A DNA stretch of 64,000 bases from Branchiostoma floridae (GCF_000003815.2 NC_049991.1:8758998-8822997); one strand, 5' to 3'. Positions 12,101 through 24,869 are shown, numbered from the stretch's first letter. Notes: a model not told the origin generated them from the sequence alone. Program-made: numbers and translations.

Positions 12101-15100
12101 AATTACTTTCAGCTTTCTGTACTGTTTTTAACCTTTACCTCGCTGAGGGAACCCATTAGGCATCATGCTTGTATCACTAATATGGTTAAGGAAGCAGCTG
12201 TAGCTGCAGGAAGGTTAAACTTTTCTATCTGTGACCTACAGGATAACACAGTCAGGCTCTGGAGGTTTGATGCCACATCTGGGAAGGTCCGTTGTGTTGC
12301 CATGGGAACAGGCCACACCCACGCAGTCAGTGCAGTGACATGTGCAAGGTAAAGGAATTATAAATGTTTTGAATAAATGATACTTGGGCAAAATATGAAA
12401 TAATATTTTTCATAAGGAATTACAACACAGATATTGAATAGTGACAATCAGGTATAAGATGTAGATTCTTGCATTATGGCATATGTCTCTGTATATTTGC
12501 AGTATCTGATTATGAATGCACAATAAAGAAATACACCATACATTCATCCTAAAATCAACGGCCCTGCGCATGCATATGATCAATAAAAAATGGAATTTTA
12601 CAGTTGAATTCTATAGATTGTACATATTTTCTCTGGACCAAAGACAGGCATTGAGAACCTCCTTGCATCTTGTCTTTCTGTCTTTTTAGCCAATTTTGAC
12701 AGTGTTTTTGTTTGTTTTTTGTTGCCAGACTGAAGCCAGTGTTTGTGGCCAGTGTAAGTGTGGACACCACACTAAAGCTGTGGGCGGTCCCCTCTCAGGC
12801 AGAGCTTCTGGCAGTGGAAGACACACCCATTCAGCTACAGGCTACCGCTACAGAGAGGGCTCATGAAAAGGTGTGGTAACATCAAGAATATGTAGTTTCT
12901 GTTTAGTATTTGGTTCCATAAAGGTTGCAATACCTTCTTTACTCAGTGGGTGTCACTGTCTACTAAAGGAACTTGCACCATTGCAATTTTGTATGCTGAC
13001 AATCAAAGTTGAAAGTCTTACAAATATCTGTTATTTCATGGAGAGAAATATTCCACATTTGTTGCTAATGTTGTCTTTCTAGCTAAGTTTCTTGTTTGTT
13101 CTACCAGGAATGAGAGTTGAAAGAGTTGAAAGACAAATGTTTTTTAAATTTATTTGTGCTTTTGTGTTATCATGCAACAGGCCTTTCATATACTGTATAC
13201 TACATACATGTACTGACTGAGATTCATTCTGTTATAGGACATCAACTCTATTTCCATGTCACCGAATGACAAGCTGTTAGCTACAGGGTCGCAGGATCGC
13301 ACAATCAAGGTTAGGTTTTTCTTCTGTCTTTAACATAAACGGAATACATAATAAAGATAAAGTTTGTCATAGCTATTGATATGTGGTGTGCCTAGTGTAT
13401 GGTGTGATGATCCATGTAAGAAATAACATCCAGGATGTAGGTGCAGTGCATAGTACAGATGCTAGGTGGCACTGCACATCAAGGAATGATGTGTTTGTGT
13501 TTTCTAGCTATGGAGAGCACCTGACCTACATGTACTTGGGACTCTGCGAGGGCACAAGAGAGGCATCTGGTGTGTGGACTTCTCTCCTATGGACCAGGTA
13601 AGGCAATGTCACAGTCATTAGTCAGTAACAAACTACAAGGTACATCATGAAATGTTCACAATGGTTTTATTTTGGTAGTAGCTTCTCCACTGTTAAATCA
13701 TGGCACTCCGTTTACTTCTGTAGTACAGAATTGTTTCAATCACGAACTAGAAACACTGCAAAAACCTATTTTCTTTTCCTTCAGCAAACATTAAGACCTT
13801 GCAAAAGATAAAGAATTTACAGTATTTAGATTTTGATGTGTAAAAATTGATACATTGTAGATCTTAGTTGATATGTATAGCTGTCTTGGTTTGAAATTGG
13901 GCTTTGGAAGAGATCTGAAATTCATTGAATTATGTCAGACTTGATGTGATGATTTTTCCTGTATCATCATTGAAGTTTTGAGAAAGAATAATGCAACAAA
14001 AAATACAGGTTGCAAAGCAGTATGGGTAAGGGGTGAAGTCTGCCATCCCTGATTACCCGGTACCTTGTTATTTCCCAGGTGGTGGCCAGCAGCTCTGCCG
14101 ATGGAACCATGAAGATCTGGTCACTCACAGACTTCACCTGCTTAAAGGTCAGTCTGGAAAGATCTTAAGTCTACTTCTAAGAGAAAGATCTAATCATACT
14201 TGATAAAAATTAGTCACAAGATAATCCCTGAAATAGGTTTTCCAGCCTACATGTACATATTGGTTTTACTCTTTATCTGAGCATAACATCAACTCTTATA
14301 ATTCTACAGGATGCCATAATACTGGTATTGCCACACGAGAAAAAATACATGAATTTAAAGTGATTTAAATATATGTATCAATGCAGCATCAGTAATCCTG
14401 AGTTATACACACTTCAGATATTCAGATGTTAAAGGCAATCTAGAAAAGCCCCAGAGTCTGTAACAAGGTTTCTTGATATGGTGGTATTATGGTACCTGGT
14501 GGAATTATTAGAGTTCATGTAATATGGTGACGTACATGTAACACCCAGTTGGTTCCTATAGTCACCAAATAAGCCACCAAGTAAGCAGAAAAGGTGGTTA
14601 TCAAAAGCTATTATCATCATACATGGCATAGCTTTCCTAGTGTACTGGTTGTTGTTTGTGCTTGCGTGTTTAAGATTATGATAGTTGACCATACTACATT
14701 GTTTTGTAGACTTTTGAAGGTCACGACTGTTCCGTCATGAAGGTGATCTTCCTCAGCAGAGGAGCACAGCTGCTGTCAAGGTCGGTACACATTCGATGAT
14801 TCTGTATGACAACTACTTCTCAATCAGCTTATCGACTAGTAAATATCATGTGATAGTATTTCATGTCATTTACCACAAGACAAGGAAAATACTAACTTAC
14901 TAAGTCTGGTATTTGATAGCAAGAGCTGTTATAAAGTAGCATTGTAGGTTTATAAGCAGTAGATGTCTTAGACTGTCTTCTTTCTCTGACTTAGCATAAC
15001 TGTCCACACCTGAAAAGTATACAGTTTGTGAACCTGCAAATCTAGTCATTGAACAGTATTTTCAGTTGTTGTGTGAAAGATTATACCTACTGATTTATGG

Positions 15101-18100
15101 ACTGTAAGTTGTTGCATGATCATCATCATTTTGGGCATTTGTGGATGCAAATTCTTTCCTTTAGATTTATTGTGCCTAAGTTTGTTTGGACAAAGGTTTT
15201 CTATCTTAATAGTGTATCATAATTTGTATGTTTTGCCGTTTGATTCAAATCCTGAGGGACTGAGTATGGGAGCCCTGGTAGATAACAGGATGGCCCCCAT
15301 GCTATTTTAAACGGACATTAGACCTGTTGGTTTAATGGTTTAAGAGGTCAAAGCACCCCAAAACTGGATATGACTTTGATTTTTCCAAAATTACATTCTT
15401 TTTGGCGCATCTTATTGTCTGCTGGATGTTCAACCTTCATCGACATAAGAGGTCAAAGGGTAACAGCTTCTCTCTTCATGTTCCAGTGGGTCAGATGGAC
15501 TGATAAAACTTTGGACCATCAAGAACAATGAGTGTGACCAGACGTTTGACCAACACGAGGACAAGATCTGGGCGCTGGTGTCCAACAGTGCAGAAACACA
15601 TGTGGTCTCTGGGGCCGCGGACTCCAACATCATCATGTGGAAGGTAAAGTGTTTCTTTTGTTAGATTTTCTCATATTTATATGGCCACTGGAAAGACCCC
15701 AAGAGGATGTCCAAGAGGGAGATGGGAAGATCAGATCTTCAACACACTGAAAGAGCTGGGGGTCTCCAAAACCAGCTGGAGGGACTAGGACAGATCAACC
15801 TGGCGCAAACTGTCAAAGCCTGCAGCCGCTATGCATCAGACTATGATGCCTGCAAATGATTGATTGATTGATTGAATATGGCTGCTATGTGGCCAAGGCT
15901 AGACTGATTTCCATCCTATCCAAGCTCTGTTTGCTTTGTTGACTGTTTCCCTGTAGAAAGTCTGGCACCAATTTGAATATTTGCTTGAAGTATAGGCAAG
16001 AGCTCTGATTGGCTCCAATATAACAGCACTGTAGCAAAGGGCAAATACTAGACTAAGTGGACAACCTTATGCCAACCGTACACATTCATGCCACATTTTT
16101 AGAAAAGATGCTGTAGCCACATAGTTCCTATTTAGAACTACTTTATTCAAGCCCACCGCCAGCACTATAACAGAGATTAAACGGGCATTCGGAATTTTGA
16201 TGACCGTTTCACTGCTTGCAAGAAATATGTGATACCTGAAATAATGCAGGACATACGAAGCAATGGTTTAAAAGGGGACGGAGGCCAGATTATTCAGTCT
16301 GGAATCAAACTGGAGTTACAGTTGGATGGGTTCCAGTACATAGCCAACACTGCTCAACTAGCTATGGGTATTATCAATGGATAGCATATGCAGTAGTATT
16401 TTAAGTGGTTTGCCCTAAGCATTCTGACCACACAGGCNNNNNNNNNNNNNNNNNNNNNNNNNNNNNNNNNNNNNNNNNNNNNNNNNNNNNNNNNNNNNNN
16501 NNNNNNNNNNNNNNNNNNNNNNNNNNNNNNNNNNNNNTGTACCTGTACTCTGTGAAAAAAGTACTGAGGGTGCGGTGTTACTCAAGGTTTGTTTTCTTCA
16601 AAGACAACATCTTGGACTTGCCATCCCATCCAAAGAACTCTATTTGCACAAGATGTTCCTATTTTGTTGTTGTTGTTCTAGGATGTTACAGAGGAGGAGG
16701 AGCAAGAGGAAAAGACAAAAACTGAGGATCTCATCCTGAAGTATGTCAGATCAACATCACTAGATCTTAGACTTAGAGCTATAATTATATGTCAAATGTG
16801 TGTGTGGAAGGGGGGGGGGTACCAGACTTTACGGATGGATGCCTGTATACTCTTTTGAAGCAGTGTGCTGGTTTCTTTACATCTGGCTTTATATCCCACC
16901 AGAGCACCTAACTGAAGACAAGTGCTGATTTTTACCTGAATCAAGTGAGGTAATACTAATAGGTGTTAAGTGCCTTCTCCAATTGCACAAGTTCCAGGAC
17001 TGTCTCCAGGACCCATGAATAATTTTATCCCTTTCGTCCCCAAAATTACAGGAAACTATTGAAAAATGTACCTTCATAAACTCAAAATGACATATTTAAC
17101 TAGGAAAATCAACATAGGCTATTGAGTGCCATTAAGTGGGACGGACAAAAATTTAAAGCCGGAGACAGCATGGGGCACAACTATGGGGTCTGTCAGAGAT
17201 TCAGATCCAGACTGTAAGTTCCCAACCCTGACCACCATGTTTGTTTTCCAGGGAGCAGGAACTGTCCAACCTGATCCATGAGGGGAGGTTCCTGAAGGCC
17301 ATAGGTCTGGCTATCACACTGGAGCAGCCATACAGGGTACTCACTATTGTTACAGGTGGGCAACTAGATATACTAATATATACTGTGTATTAGCCAATAT
17401 GTTTTATATCGCTGATGTTATAGTAGTCGTCATGGACCCTTAAAAAAAGCACTGCAAAATATTACATAGATATATGTTGTAGAGTTTAAAAAATACATTG
17501 CACAAATGCTGTCTTCTTTGCAGACATCTTGAAAAAGCCTGAAGGCAAGTCCCAACTGGAGAAGACGCTGAAAAAACTTCGAGAGGATCAAATTGGTAAG
17601 TCACTTTTTGAGTAAAATGATTCATTGATTGGGTCAAGGAAGGTACAGACTATAGTGCTTTAGTATCCTACCAAAGGTTTTTCAGTAGCAAGATGTGTTT
17701 TTAGGCCACGCCAATCTGTATAGGTCTGATGTGCAGTATGTACCTTTAAAAATCTTAAATCCAAGACGATAAATTCATGTGGCCTTATACGTGTTCCTTT
17801 ACAGATGCTGTGTTAAAGTTCGTGGTCCAGTGGAACACCAACTCAAGGAACTGCCACCAGGCCCAGGCTGTTCTATCTATCATCCTGAAGAACTTCCCCC
17901 CAGACCAACTGGCCCAGTTCCCCAGTATCAAGACTGCCATTGAGGGGCTAGTGCCTTATACAGGTACGTAGGGAATGAGGGTTTGGACCTTGTGACATCA
18001 ATTACATTATGATGATGTCAGCTATACAGAGTCCTTGATTGGCTCTTACAATAACTTCATTACAGGCTAGTTATAATACCATTGGTGGACAGTCTGCAGA

Positions 18101-20249
18101 AAATATATGCAAGGCTACTATTAGTACTAAGTTAAACTCAGTTACTTTACTGACAGATGTATCTGTATAACTGATATAACTGCCCTTTGGTGTAACACAC
18201 CAGCTTCACAGGCAGTGTGGCAGCAGCTTTTGCATATATATTACACATGGCGACCTTTCACACCTAACCTTTGCACATCTAGCCTTAGTCGTTGTTTAAA
18301 GTGATGTGGTACCTATTGTACATGGCACAAGTTCCGCACAATAGGGTTTTGAGTAAGGTACATTTAATTAGAACAGAAAATAATCATTTTTTCGCCCTCA
18401 GCACTTCTTCACCATACAGGACACCATAGTTCTGTATGACATGTTGGGGGCACATAGAAAACACCTTGTGGATATCCAATGTGCCCTCCTGCATCAATAG
18501 AAGGGCACAATTTCACCCCACATACATGTACAGTCTCTCTACATGTGAGAGCTTTATGTTTCTGACTTATAATAATTAGAGAGAAGATATAATATTTCAT
18601 AATTGGGAGTTATAGAGAGAACTCCTAGAACATTTCTTGTCTACTCAAAGACGATGTTCAGAATACTAGTAGTTGTGACATTTGCCTTTTAGATATCATA
18701 TTGTGTCTTTTTCATAACCCGTAACCTACATGTAGCTATAGAGTAGTGTTCTGGCCTTGTTGCATATGGCATGTATATGTGGAGACCTTGACATTCATGA
18801 GTAATTCAGCTCAGACTGTAAATTGTTTTTTTTGTTCATCCAGACTTATATTTGCAGTAGGCAGTAGTATTTTGATTGAAGTTTGCAGTGGAAACGATTT
18901 TGTTGTTAGATAGCCCACATATTCTAGGTGTCATGATTTTTTCAGTGAAGAGATCACTGATAAAAATGTGGGAGTAAAATCAGGATTTAAAGAAAACAGA
19001 CAACAACAAAACTGTTTATTAACTTTCAAATTCAAGACTTACAGTGTAGTTTATGCCTTTTCATACCAAGCAGACTGAACACCATAGCATAAATGGTGAC
19101 TTAACGATAGCCTTTATACCATCCGGAAAGTAGTTCGCTCAGGTGTTGATTATAAGCTATATACAGTCGCTTGTTGCATTTATTATACACTATATACTAG
19201 TCGCTTCTCTGCTGCTACGCCTGGGAACCTTGACCACGTTAATGTCTGGAAGAGGGTAATGATTGGTCTCTACACATAAGTTAATTAAGGAATGGGTTGA
19301 AGCGATCATTGGAACACCCGAAAAGCTGTCTGTTGCCAGGTAGCTAGGCTAACTTTATGACAGATGTTGATGGAATGTTGTAGTGCTGTTATATGAAGCA
19401 ATATCCTCCATATCTGGGCTTGTTTCAGAGCGCCACTTCCAGCGGCTGAACAGACTCCTGCAGCAGGCCATGTTTGTGGAGTACACGTGGCAGCAGATGA
19501 GGACAGCCACAGAGCAGGGGTTAGTACAACCACTATCACTCACAGTTACGTACGGAATTGTGGATGTTATTTAATGCCACTGCAACACACAGTGATTTTT
19601 ATGTTATATTGCTTATATGGCATGTATGTTGCAAAACATTAACAGAATTGTTCAAAGTATGACATATTTTGATAACTCCAACTATGACTCTTATCTTGAT
19701 TATATTCTTTTCCACAGATCTACAGAACCAGAGGAATCTGTAAGCCGGCATGACACTGAAGATGCAAGCATGGAAGACTCCAGCAATGGAGATGTGTCTT
19801 TAACCTCAGACTCTACTGGACAGGAGCTCAACAAGTCATCCGAACAAATCCAACAGACAAGACCATCCCCAGAACTGAGACCAAAAAAACAAGTAGAAGA
19901 AGTCACAATCTCCGATTCCTCGTCCGAGAAAAGCTTCTCTGATTCGTCAGACGCGCCAGTCATGATTGTAGACGTACAATTGAAGCCAGCAACTGAAAAT
20001 GTAACCACACAAAGTGGCAGTCCTAAAGATATCGGACAATCGGTGGGAAAGAAGAACTCCAGCCAAGAGGACAGCTCAGATGAAGATTGGGATGCTGTTC
20101 TGGCAGCCATGAGGAAATCGGACGCCAACAAAACAAAGGGACCTGCGAAGGGGAAAACCCCTGCCAAACAGGGACAGAAAAACAAAATGTGTCCAGTCAA
20201 AACTTCTGAATATTCAAATAACAAGAGGAGAAAGTCCAGTTCTAGATAG
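6176..20249 (+). CDS. TBL3: Transducin beta-like protein 3 (UTP13), 25 coding exons
   Basis: This is the UTP-B subunit of the nucleolar small-subunit processome, needed for 18S rRNA processing. Exons: 6176-6201, 6501-6552, 7180-7275, 7685-7729, 8137-8284, 8753-8837, 9054-9146, 9533-9686, 10088-10187, 10821-11032, 11516-11657, 12031-12089, 12242-12348, 12729-12870, 13238-13309, 13508-13597, 14079-14147, 14710-14780, 15487-15643, 16682-16740, 17252-17355, 17524-17595, 17805-17963, 19429-19519 and 19718-20249. All junctions are GT-AG and the phases join to 2937 nt (978 aa plus stop). Residues about 30-640 form WD40 repeats (two propellers in this family) with landmarks such as ATGSQDRTIKLW and ASSSADGTMKIW. 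Residues about 660-801 match the Utp13 C-terminal domain (QWNTNSRNCHQAQAVL). A 170-residue Ser/Asp- then Lys-rich tail follows, which human TBL3 (about 808 aa) lacks. The start MAVQVRKKNFAVQAKIEPFY fits the family N-terminus. Confidence 0.95.
9865..10020 (+). repeat. Pyrimidine-rich low-complexity tract in TBL3 intron 8
   Basis: About 155 bp of almost pure C/T (ttcc, ttct and ctcc words) lies shortly before exon 9 (10088). It accounts for the long spurious frames on both strands here. It may act as an extended polypyrimidine tract, but a separate tract and AG sit directly at the exon. Confidence 0.7.
15690..15876 (+). mobile_element. 3' remnant of a non-LTR retrotransposon in TBL3 intron 19
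   Basis: A frame reads GRWEDQIFNTLKELGVSKTS, then WRD, a stop, and DRSTWRKLSKPAAA. This resembles the typical C-terminus of a LINE endonuclease/reverse transcriptase ORF. It ends in a (gatt)n tail at about 15857-15875. The internal stop and missing 5' part show a dead, 5'-truncated copy. The exact clade is not determinable by eye. Confidence 0.65.
16438..16537. other. Assembly gap (100 N)
   Basis: Exactly 100 Ns, a conventional placeholder for a gap of unknown size. It lies in the intron between TBL3 exons 19 and 20, so the coding sequence is unaffected. Confidence 0.95.
17964..19428 (+). other. Large TBL3 intron 23 without extra genes
   Basis: This 1.5-kb intron contains no supported exon. 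Around 19118-19220 the sequence ataccatccggaaagtagtt and following bases resembles one end of the ggtaccatccg MITE family at 29200 and 48360. Confidence 0.5.
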
Positions 20250-20547
20250 ACATAGAAAATATCTGTCTGGTGACTCAGTACCTGGTCTGTTTGGTTCAAA
20301 ATTGTGTACCTTTTTTTTTCATTGCTTCGTAGAGACCTTGTGTGGGATAAGGACATTACTAATCCAATGTATAAGTCTGTATCATTAGAAACATTGTTAA
20401 TATGCATAACTTTATTTTCTGAGGATTTCGTGTTAAAGTTGGACATATAAGGAAAATGACGAGTATTTTGATAGATGCAGCATAGTTTAATACATAATGA
20501 CTTTTGTTACAGTGCCAAATACCTTATAGCCCATGAAAACTACATTT

Positions 20548-20644
20548 AATAAATGTAACATTTTTGACTAAAATTTGAAAGATGATACTGATACATAGTA
20601 CATTGATATATACATGAGTTAGAGGTATATCAAAACACAATAAA
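20548..20644 (+). other. Candidate polyadenylation signals of TBL3
   Basis: AATAAA occurs at 20548-20553 and again at 20639-20644, about 300-400 bp after the stop codon. Either could end the TBL3 mRNA. The second is kept in the downstream duplicated copies of this region. Confidence 0.5.
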
Positions 20645-20895
20645 GCTAGACATTCTATGATCCTTTTTGCACTCCTTTTGAAATAGTAAATTATAAATAT
20701 ATTAATAATAGTATTACAGCTTTTACCGGTATGTACAACTTATGAAGGTCAGTACCAGACCAGATACCAAATATTATCAAATAATCAAAGCAATCCATCC
20801 AAATATTACTAGCTTCGTGCTGTTAAACCACCTAGTCACAAATAGCATATAAGCTACAAATACATGCTACTAAAACCATAACAGTCCTGAACATT

Positions 20896-21306
20896 AGGGG
20901 TGGGTACCAGTATGTTGTACCAGTACAAAACCTTTTTCTTATTGGACCGGTCCGGAAAAAACAGACCTGAAAAAAATCGGTGGACCAGATGTTGGACCTA
21001 TTGGACAATGAACAGATTATATGATCGGGCATTCAGACATTTGGGGGCTTACCGGTCGAAGAAAATAACAGCGAAGTAGAGTGGAGTCTTTAGTCATTTG
21101 TACAAAGATTTACAGTCAATCGTGCAGGGATAGTTAGCCTTGTAGGATTTCAAAACGCCATTGGGAGTCCAATACGCCACAAACCAGTTTTTGTGGCGAA
21201 ATGGACCATTGTTTTGAGTATTGTCCATTCATAAGTTTTCACATACTGAATCAGGTCCAGACCTGGACCTCTGGACCCGAATTTTCTGTACTGGTACCCG
21301 TCGCTA
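20896..21306. mobile_element. ggtaccagta MITE, copy 1
   Basis: About 410 bp, with ends aggggtgggtaccagta and, inverted, tactggtaccc. The interior is rich in ggacctg/ggaccgg words. There is no coding capacity. Copies of the same family lie at 27236-27653, 33556-33950 and 39900-40305. This copy lies directly 3' of the first LRR gene, between it and the TBL3 3' UTR. Confidence 0.75.
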
Positions 21307-21321
21307 CTATACATCAATAGG

Positions 21322-22449
21322 TTACACCTGATGAAGACTTATGTCATCAGCACCAACCCTATCTCCTTCATAAGGGCTGTCTGACCTGAACTTCCTGATT
21401 ATCAATGATATCAAGACAACGATTGATACCGATATCATTACTGCAATGTGGCGGACTCTGACCTGCGGTTCTGTGTTGTCCATTAGGTGGGTTGCAGTAG
21501 ACCTTGTGGTGTTACAATACCCTGTAAAAACTTTGGTTGCAGTAGATGAAGGGGATCGTCGGGGTTTACTTCGAGGCAAAGTCGTACTTCCATAGTATGC
21601 CTCTTCTAGTTTCCCAAGAACTTCAGCAGTAGCGCCTTTCCTTTGAGTCTGTCTTGGCTGAAGCTCGGACACCTTAGAAGTTGTGGAGACCAGTTTCTCA
21701 TCTCTGCACCCTGTGAGATACTGCGAGACGTTCCACAAGGGTAGACCTTTCAGGTGATTTGGTCTGGCGCAAACCATGCCATCGGTTTCAAAGGCACCGA
21801 ATATACAGGTGTCACACTGCACACAGGCTCTCAGAGGGCTCTTCTCTGTGTTCATGGTTTCATGCCAGCATTTGAGTCTGGTGATTAGCCACAACATTGC
21901 GCAGTCACAGCGAAACGGGTTGTTCGCAAACTTGGCAAAACCCAACTTGGGGAAACCGAGCTGGTGGTAGGAGAAGGAGGAAAGCCTGTTATCTGCCACG
22001 CCCACAAATCTCAGATGTGGGAGGTCCTTGATGACCGCACCCACGTTCACGTGCACAAGTCTGTTGTAATCCAACTTGAGGTACTGCAAAGCCGGCAAGT
22101 TTCGAAGTAAAAGCCACTCAACCGTTTCCATACGGTTCCATCGAATGTTCAGTGAAGTAAGGTTCTTTAGCACCGGGATTTCGCGAAGATTCTTGATGCG
22201 GTTGAAGGAAATGTCCAGCGTGATTGTATCTGACGGTAGCCCCTCAGGTATCGCAGTGTACCTGTTGTGAAGGTCCTTGTGGATACAAAAGATGTTTAGT
22301 TGTGAAGTTGGCGTCCCGTCTGGTGTGGTCGGAATGACACAGCCCAGTGGCAAGGCGCGGTCTTCCGTTGAAACAAGCCCAAAGTATGAGACGATAGTAA
22401 TAAGTGCGAAGCATTTCATTGTCAGAATTGTGGTACCGACACACTCCAT
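21322..22449 (-). CDS. Intronless LRR transmembrane receptor, copy 1
   Basis: The single-exon frame encodes up to 375 aa. Translation may start at 22449 or at the in-frame ATG at 22419, which directly precedes a good signal peptide (MKCFALITIVSYFGLVSTE). Next come a two-cysteine N-cap region, about four leucine-rich repeats (ITLDISFNRIKNLREIP, LTSLNIRWNRM, LQYLKLDYNRL, LRFVGVADNRL) and an LRRCT cap (NPFRCDCAMLWL plus later cysteines). A Ser/Thr/Pro-rich stalk, one membrane span (HIAVMISVSIVVLISLII) and a 24-residue cytoplasmic tail without a TIR or other known signalling domain complete it. NLTS, NVSQ and NTTR are potential N-glycosylation sites. The role is probably cell-surface recognition or adhesion; the layout recalls VLR/GPIb-like receptors, but orthology is not shown. 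Confidence 0.88.
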   Translation of the reverse strand: MECVGTTILTMKCFALITIVSYFGLVSTEDRALPLGCVIPTTPDGTPTSQLNIFCIHKDLHNRYTAIPEGLPSDTITLDISFNRIKNLREIPVLKNLTSLNIRWNRMETVEWLLLRNLPALQYLKLDYNRLVHVNVGAVIKDLPHLRFVGVADNRLSSFSYHQLGFPKLGFAKFANNPFRCDCAMLWLITRLKCWHETMNTEKSPLRACVQCDTCIFGAFETDGMVCARPNHLKGLPLWNVSQYLTGCRDEKLVSTTSKVSELQPRQTQRKGATAEVLGKLEEAYYGSTTLPRSKPRRSPSSTATKVFTGYCNTTRSTATHLMDNTEPQVRVRHIAVMISVSIVVLISLIIRKFRSDSPYEGDRVGADDISLHQV

Positions 22450-22800
22450 GTTACCACACTAGTATTTCTGTATACGTAATAACATGGAGGTTGGTAATAA
22501 CTGACCTGTTGGTTCTTTAGTCCTTGAAGTAAGTTTACCTTTTACACAATGCTTGGCACGGACATGTGGAGTACGATGTACATGTAAGTGGATAGCAGTC
22601 TTGAATCTAACTTGTCTACCTGCTGCACAGAATGTGACAGACACTCAGCTCGGGGCAGGCAGACGTATGGGGTCATTAGCCTTGGAATATTCAACAATGT
22701 TTTTTTTTAGTACTAGTATATTTCAACACATGGTGTGATGCTCCATTCATACATGTATACAGAACACATATGCAATACCAAGGACGTTGTATCAAGGAGG

Positions 22801-22807
22801 TTATATA
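22801..22807 (-). promoter_or_regulatory. TATA-like box upstream of LRR copy 1
   Basis: On the minus strand it reads cagTATATAAcc, about 350 bp before the ATG. The same word sits at nearly the same distance in the other three copies. Conservation may simply reflect recent duplication. Confidence 0.35.
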
Positions 22808-23149
22808 CTGAGCGTTGTAAAGGTAAAGAAAATAAGGGCCATCTATCTGCTTGGATGTATCAGAAGAAGACATAAGAAGAACACACCAACAAAAACACCA
22901 TCCTATCCTATAGGGGAAACATTTATTGAAAGACGCTACCTAGGAGACCAGACACTGCACGCCTAATTACATTACGTGTTGCACGAGCCTCCCCGCCTTA
23001 CTCATTCGACTGGACCTTCTCCAAAACCAAACAATAAAATAACTCACTAATATATCGACTTAGAAACTGTAGAACTGGTTGAAAGTACTACAATTTCGTT
23101 GTTGTGGTTACAGTATACTAGTAACAAACAGGTCGTTGAACTATCATTG

Positions 23150-23640
23150 TCATTATGCATATTCATGAGGTGTCCACACAAAGAAGTCATTAACATATTA
23201 CTCGACAATCCTTGACAGGTGCAAACAGGTGAGAGAAAGATAATGATACAATTTCAAGTTCACAAATAGCGCAATTTAAAACCAATTTGAACTGCAAGAA
23301 AGGTGCGAGGACGACAAAAATCGACCATGTCGTGTGTATACAACAGTAGTAAACAATTTGTCGATCTTTCTGTTGGTGACGTCAGGAGCGGAATTTCGGT
23401 CTTGTAATTTTGCCACGGCGAGAAATCGTTTTCTTTCAAAAGCGATGCAAGCGGTGACCAACTATCGGTACTCTGGTTTCCCTTCAGTACCTACGTACAA
23501 ATCTTTCGCCTTTTACTAAAGATTTCCGTGGAGGGGTGCAATCAATGAGTCTATAACTCAATTTTTCCCTGCCCTGTCCCGACCAGGGCTCCTAATAAAC
23601 CAAAGAAGTTCGCATACACTGATTGTCAGCACTGTGCATT
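23150..23640 (-). repeat. LRR upstream module with CRE, copy 1
   Basis: A 500-bp block 5' of the LRR gene occurs five times in the window. It holds a POU/octamer-like word tatgcatattcatgagg (near 23155) and a perfect palindromic CRE tgacgtca at 23377-23384, kept in all five copies. It may be a distal promoter or enhancer of the LRR genes. Function is inferred only from position and repetition. Confidence 0.5.
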
Positions 23641-23867
23641 CTAGCGACGTCAGCATGGCGTATTTCATAATCCTACTTTGCACCGCTACAGTGTAAAGAA
23701 AGAGGTCCCAAGTGATTTATTGGCAAAATCGTTAGGGAATACCGTGAATATACTTAACTTTAACTATTCAAAAGTATTGAAAAGCATTCTTGAAAACAAA
23801 AGTGCAAAAGTATTCTCGAAAACAAAACTGCAAAAGTATATTATTGTCAACAAAACTACAAAGGGAA

Positions 23868-24004
23868 AAAAAAACCGCCAAACGGACAGAAAAACAAAAT
23901 GTGTGCGGTCAAAACCCCAGAATATTCAAATAACAAGGGGAGAAGGTCCAGTTCTAGAAATGCGTAAAAATATCTGTCTGGTGACTCATGATCAGGTCTG
24001 TTTG
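23868..24004 (+). pseudogene. Fragment of TBL3 last exon, truncated
   Basis: The sequence matches the last roughly 30 codons of TBL3 (KMCxVKTxEYSNN and the basic tail) and then its 3' UTR, with similarity running on to about 24660. The original stop codon is changed and the upstream exons are absent. It is the leftover of a duplication that began inside the TBL3 last exon and carried an LRR gene with it. Confidence 0.75.
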
Positions 24005-24289
24005 GTTTAAATTTTTTATATATTTACTATCTTTTTTTTTCGCTGATTTGTAGAGACCTTGTGTGGGATAAGGACATTACTAATCCAATGTATAGGTCTA
24101 TATCACAACAGTTATTAAAAACATTGTTAATATGCTGATCCATTGATAACTTTGTCTGAGAATGTCTTCTTAAGTTGGACATATGCGGTAAGGAAAATTA
24201 CGAGAATTATGATACCCGGTAGATGCAGCATAATTTAATGTATAATGACTCTTGTTACAGTGCCAAATACGTTATAGCCCATGAAAACT

Positions 24290-24510
24290 AGCAGCATCTA
24301 TTGTTATGATTAGTATTATTGTTTACATTCAGTTTCATTACCATTGTTATTTAATCATTTCATTTATTGCTGTCTATTTATGTTTGCCTATGTTTGTGAT
24401 GAATATGTTTAATTTCTTTTTATGTAACACGCAGGGCTCCACTGAAAAGCAGTGCAAGAGCACTGAGCTTGGACCACTCTGGATAAAGATTACAGAAATA
24501 AAATAAAACT
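24290..24510 (+). mobile_element. LINE-like 3' end inserted in TBL3-derived 3' UTR, copy 1
   Basis: Compared with the TBL3 3' UTR at 20535-20550, 221 extra bases interrupt gaaaact/acattt, with aaact duplicated on both sides. The insert ends ggataaagattacagaaata followed by aaataaa, like the 3' end of a CR1/L2-type retroposon. The same insertion is at 36925-37144 but absent from 20540 and 33225. Confidence 0.7.
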
Positions 24511-24869
24511 ACATTTGATAAATGTAACATTTTTGTCACACTTTGGACTAGAATCTAAAATATGATGCTGATACAAACTATTGCTATTAGTACATATTGA
24601 TATATACATGTGTTAGGTAATATCAAGACACAATAAAGCTAGTCATTCTACGGTCCTTTTTACACAGCTTTTTTATGTATTTTTGAAATATAGCTTTTAT
24701 GTACAGGCTATGTAAGTCAACACCAAACCACATATGTAATATCAATCATTGCAATCCATCCAAATATCATTAGCTCTGTGCTAATCAATCTAGTCACAAA
24801 TAGATAGCATCTACAATGTAAGCTTCAAACACATGCTAATAAATCATAACTTTCATATACATCTATAGG

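Noticed and set aside
19700-20446. 248-aa minus-strand ORF opposite the TBL3 last exon
   Set aside because: It is a shadow frame of a Ser/Asp-rich exon. The plus-strand frame joins in phase with 24 upstream exons.
22459-22644. Small intron with donor and acceptor directly upstream of the LRR start
   Set aside because: The implied intron would be only about 40 bp and the signals are weak, so I treat the genes as intronless in their coding part.
23276-23461. 61-aa minus-strand ORF repeated upstream of the LRR genes
   Set aside because: It is broken by a frameshift at 39460-39648 and altered at 40420-40629, so the similarity reflects duplication rather than coding constraint.
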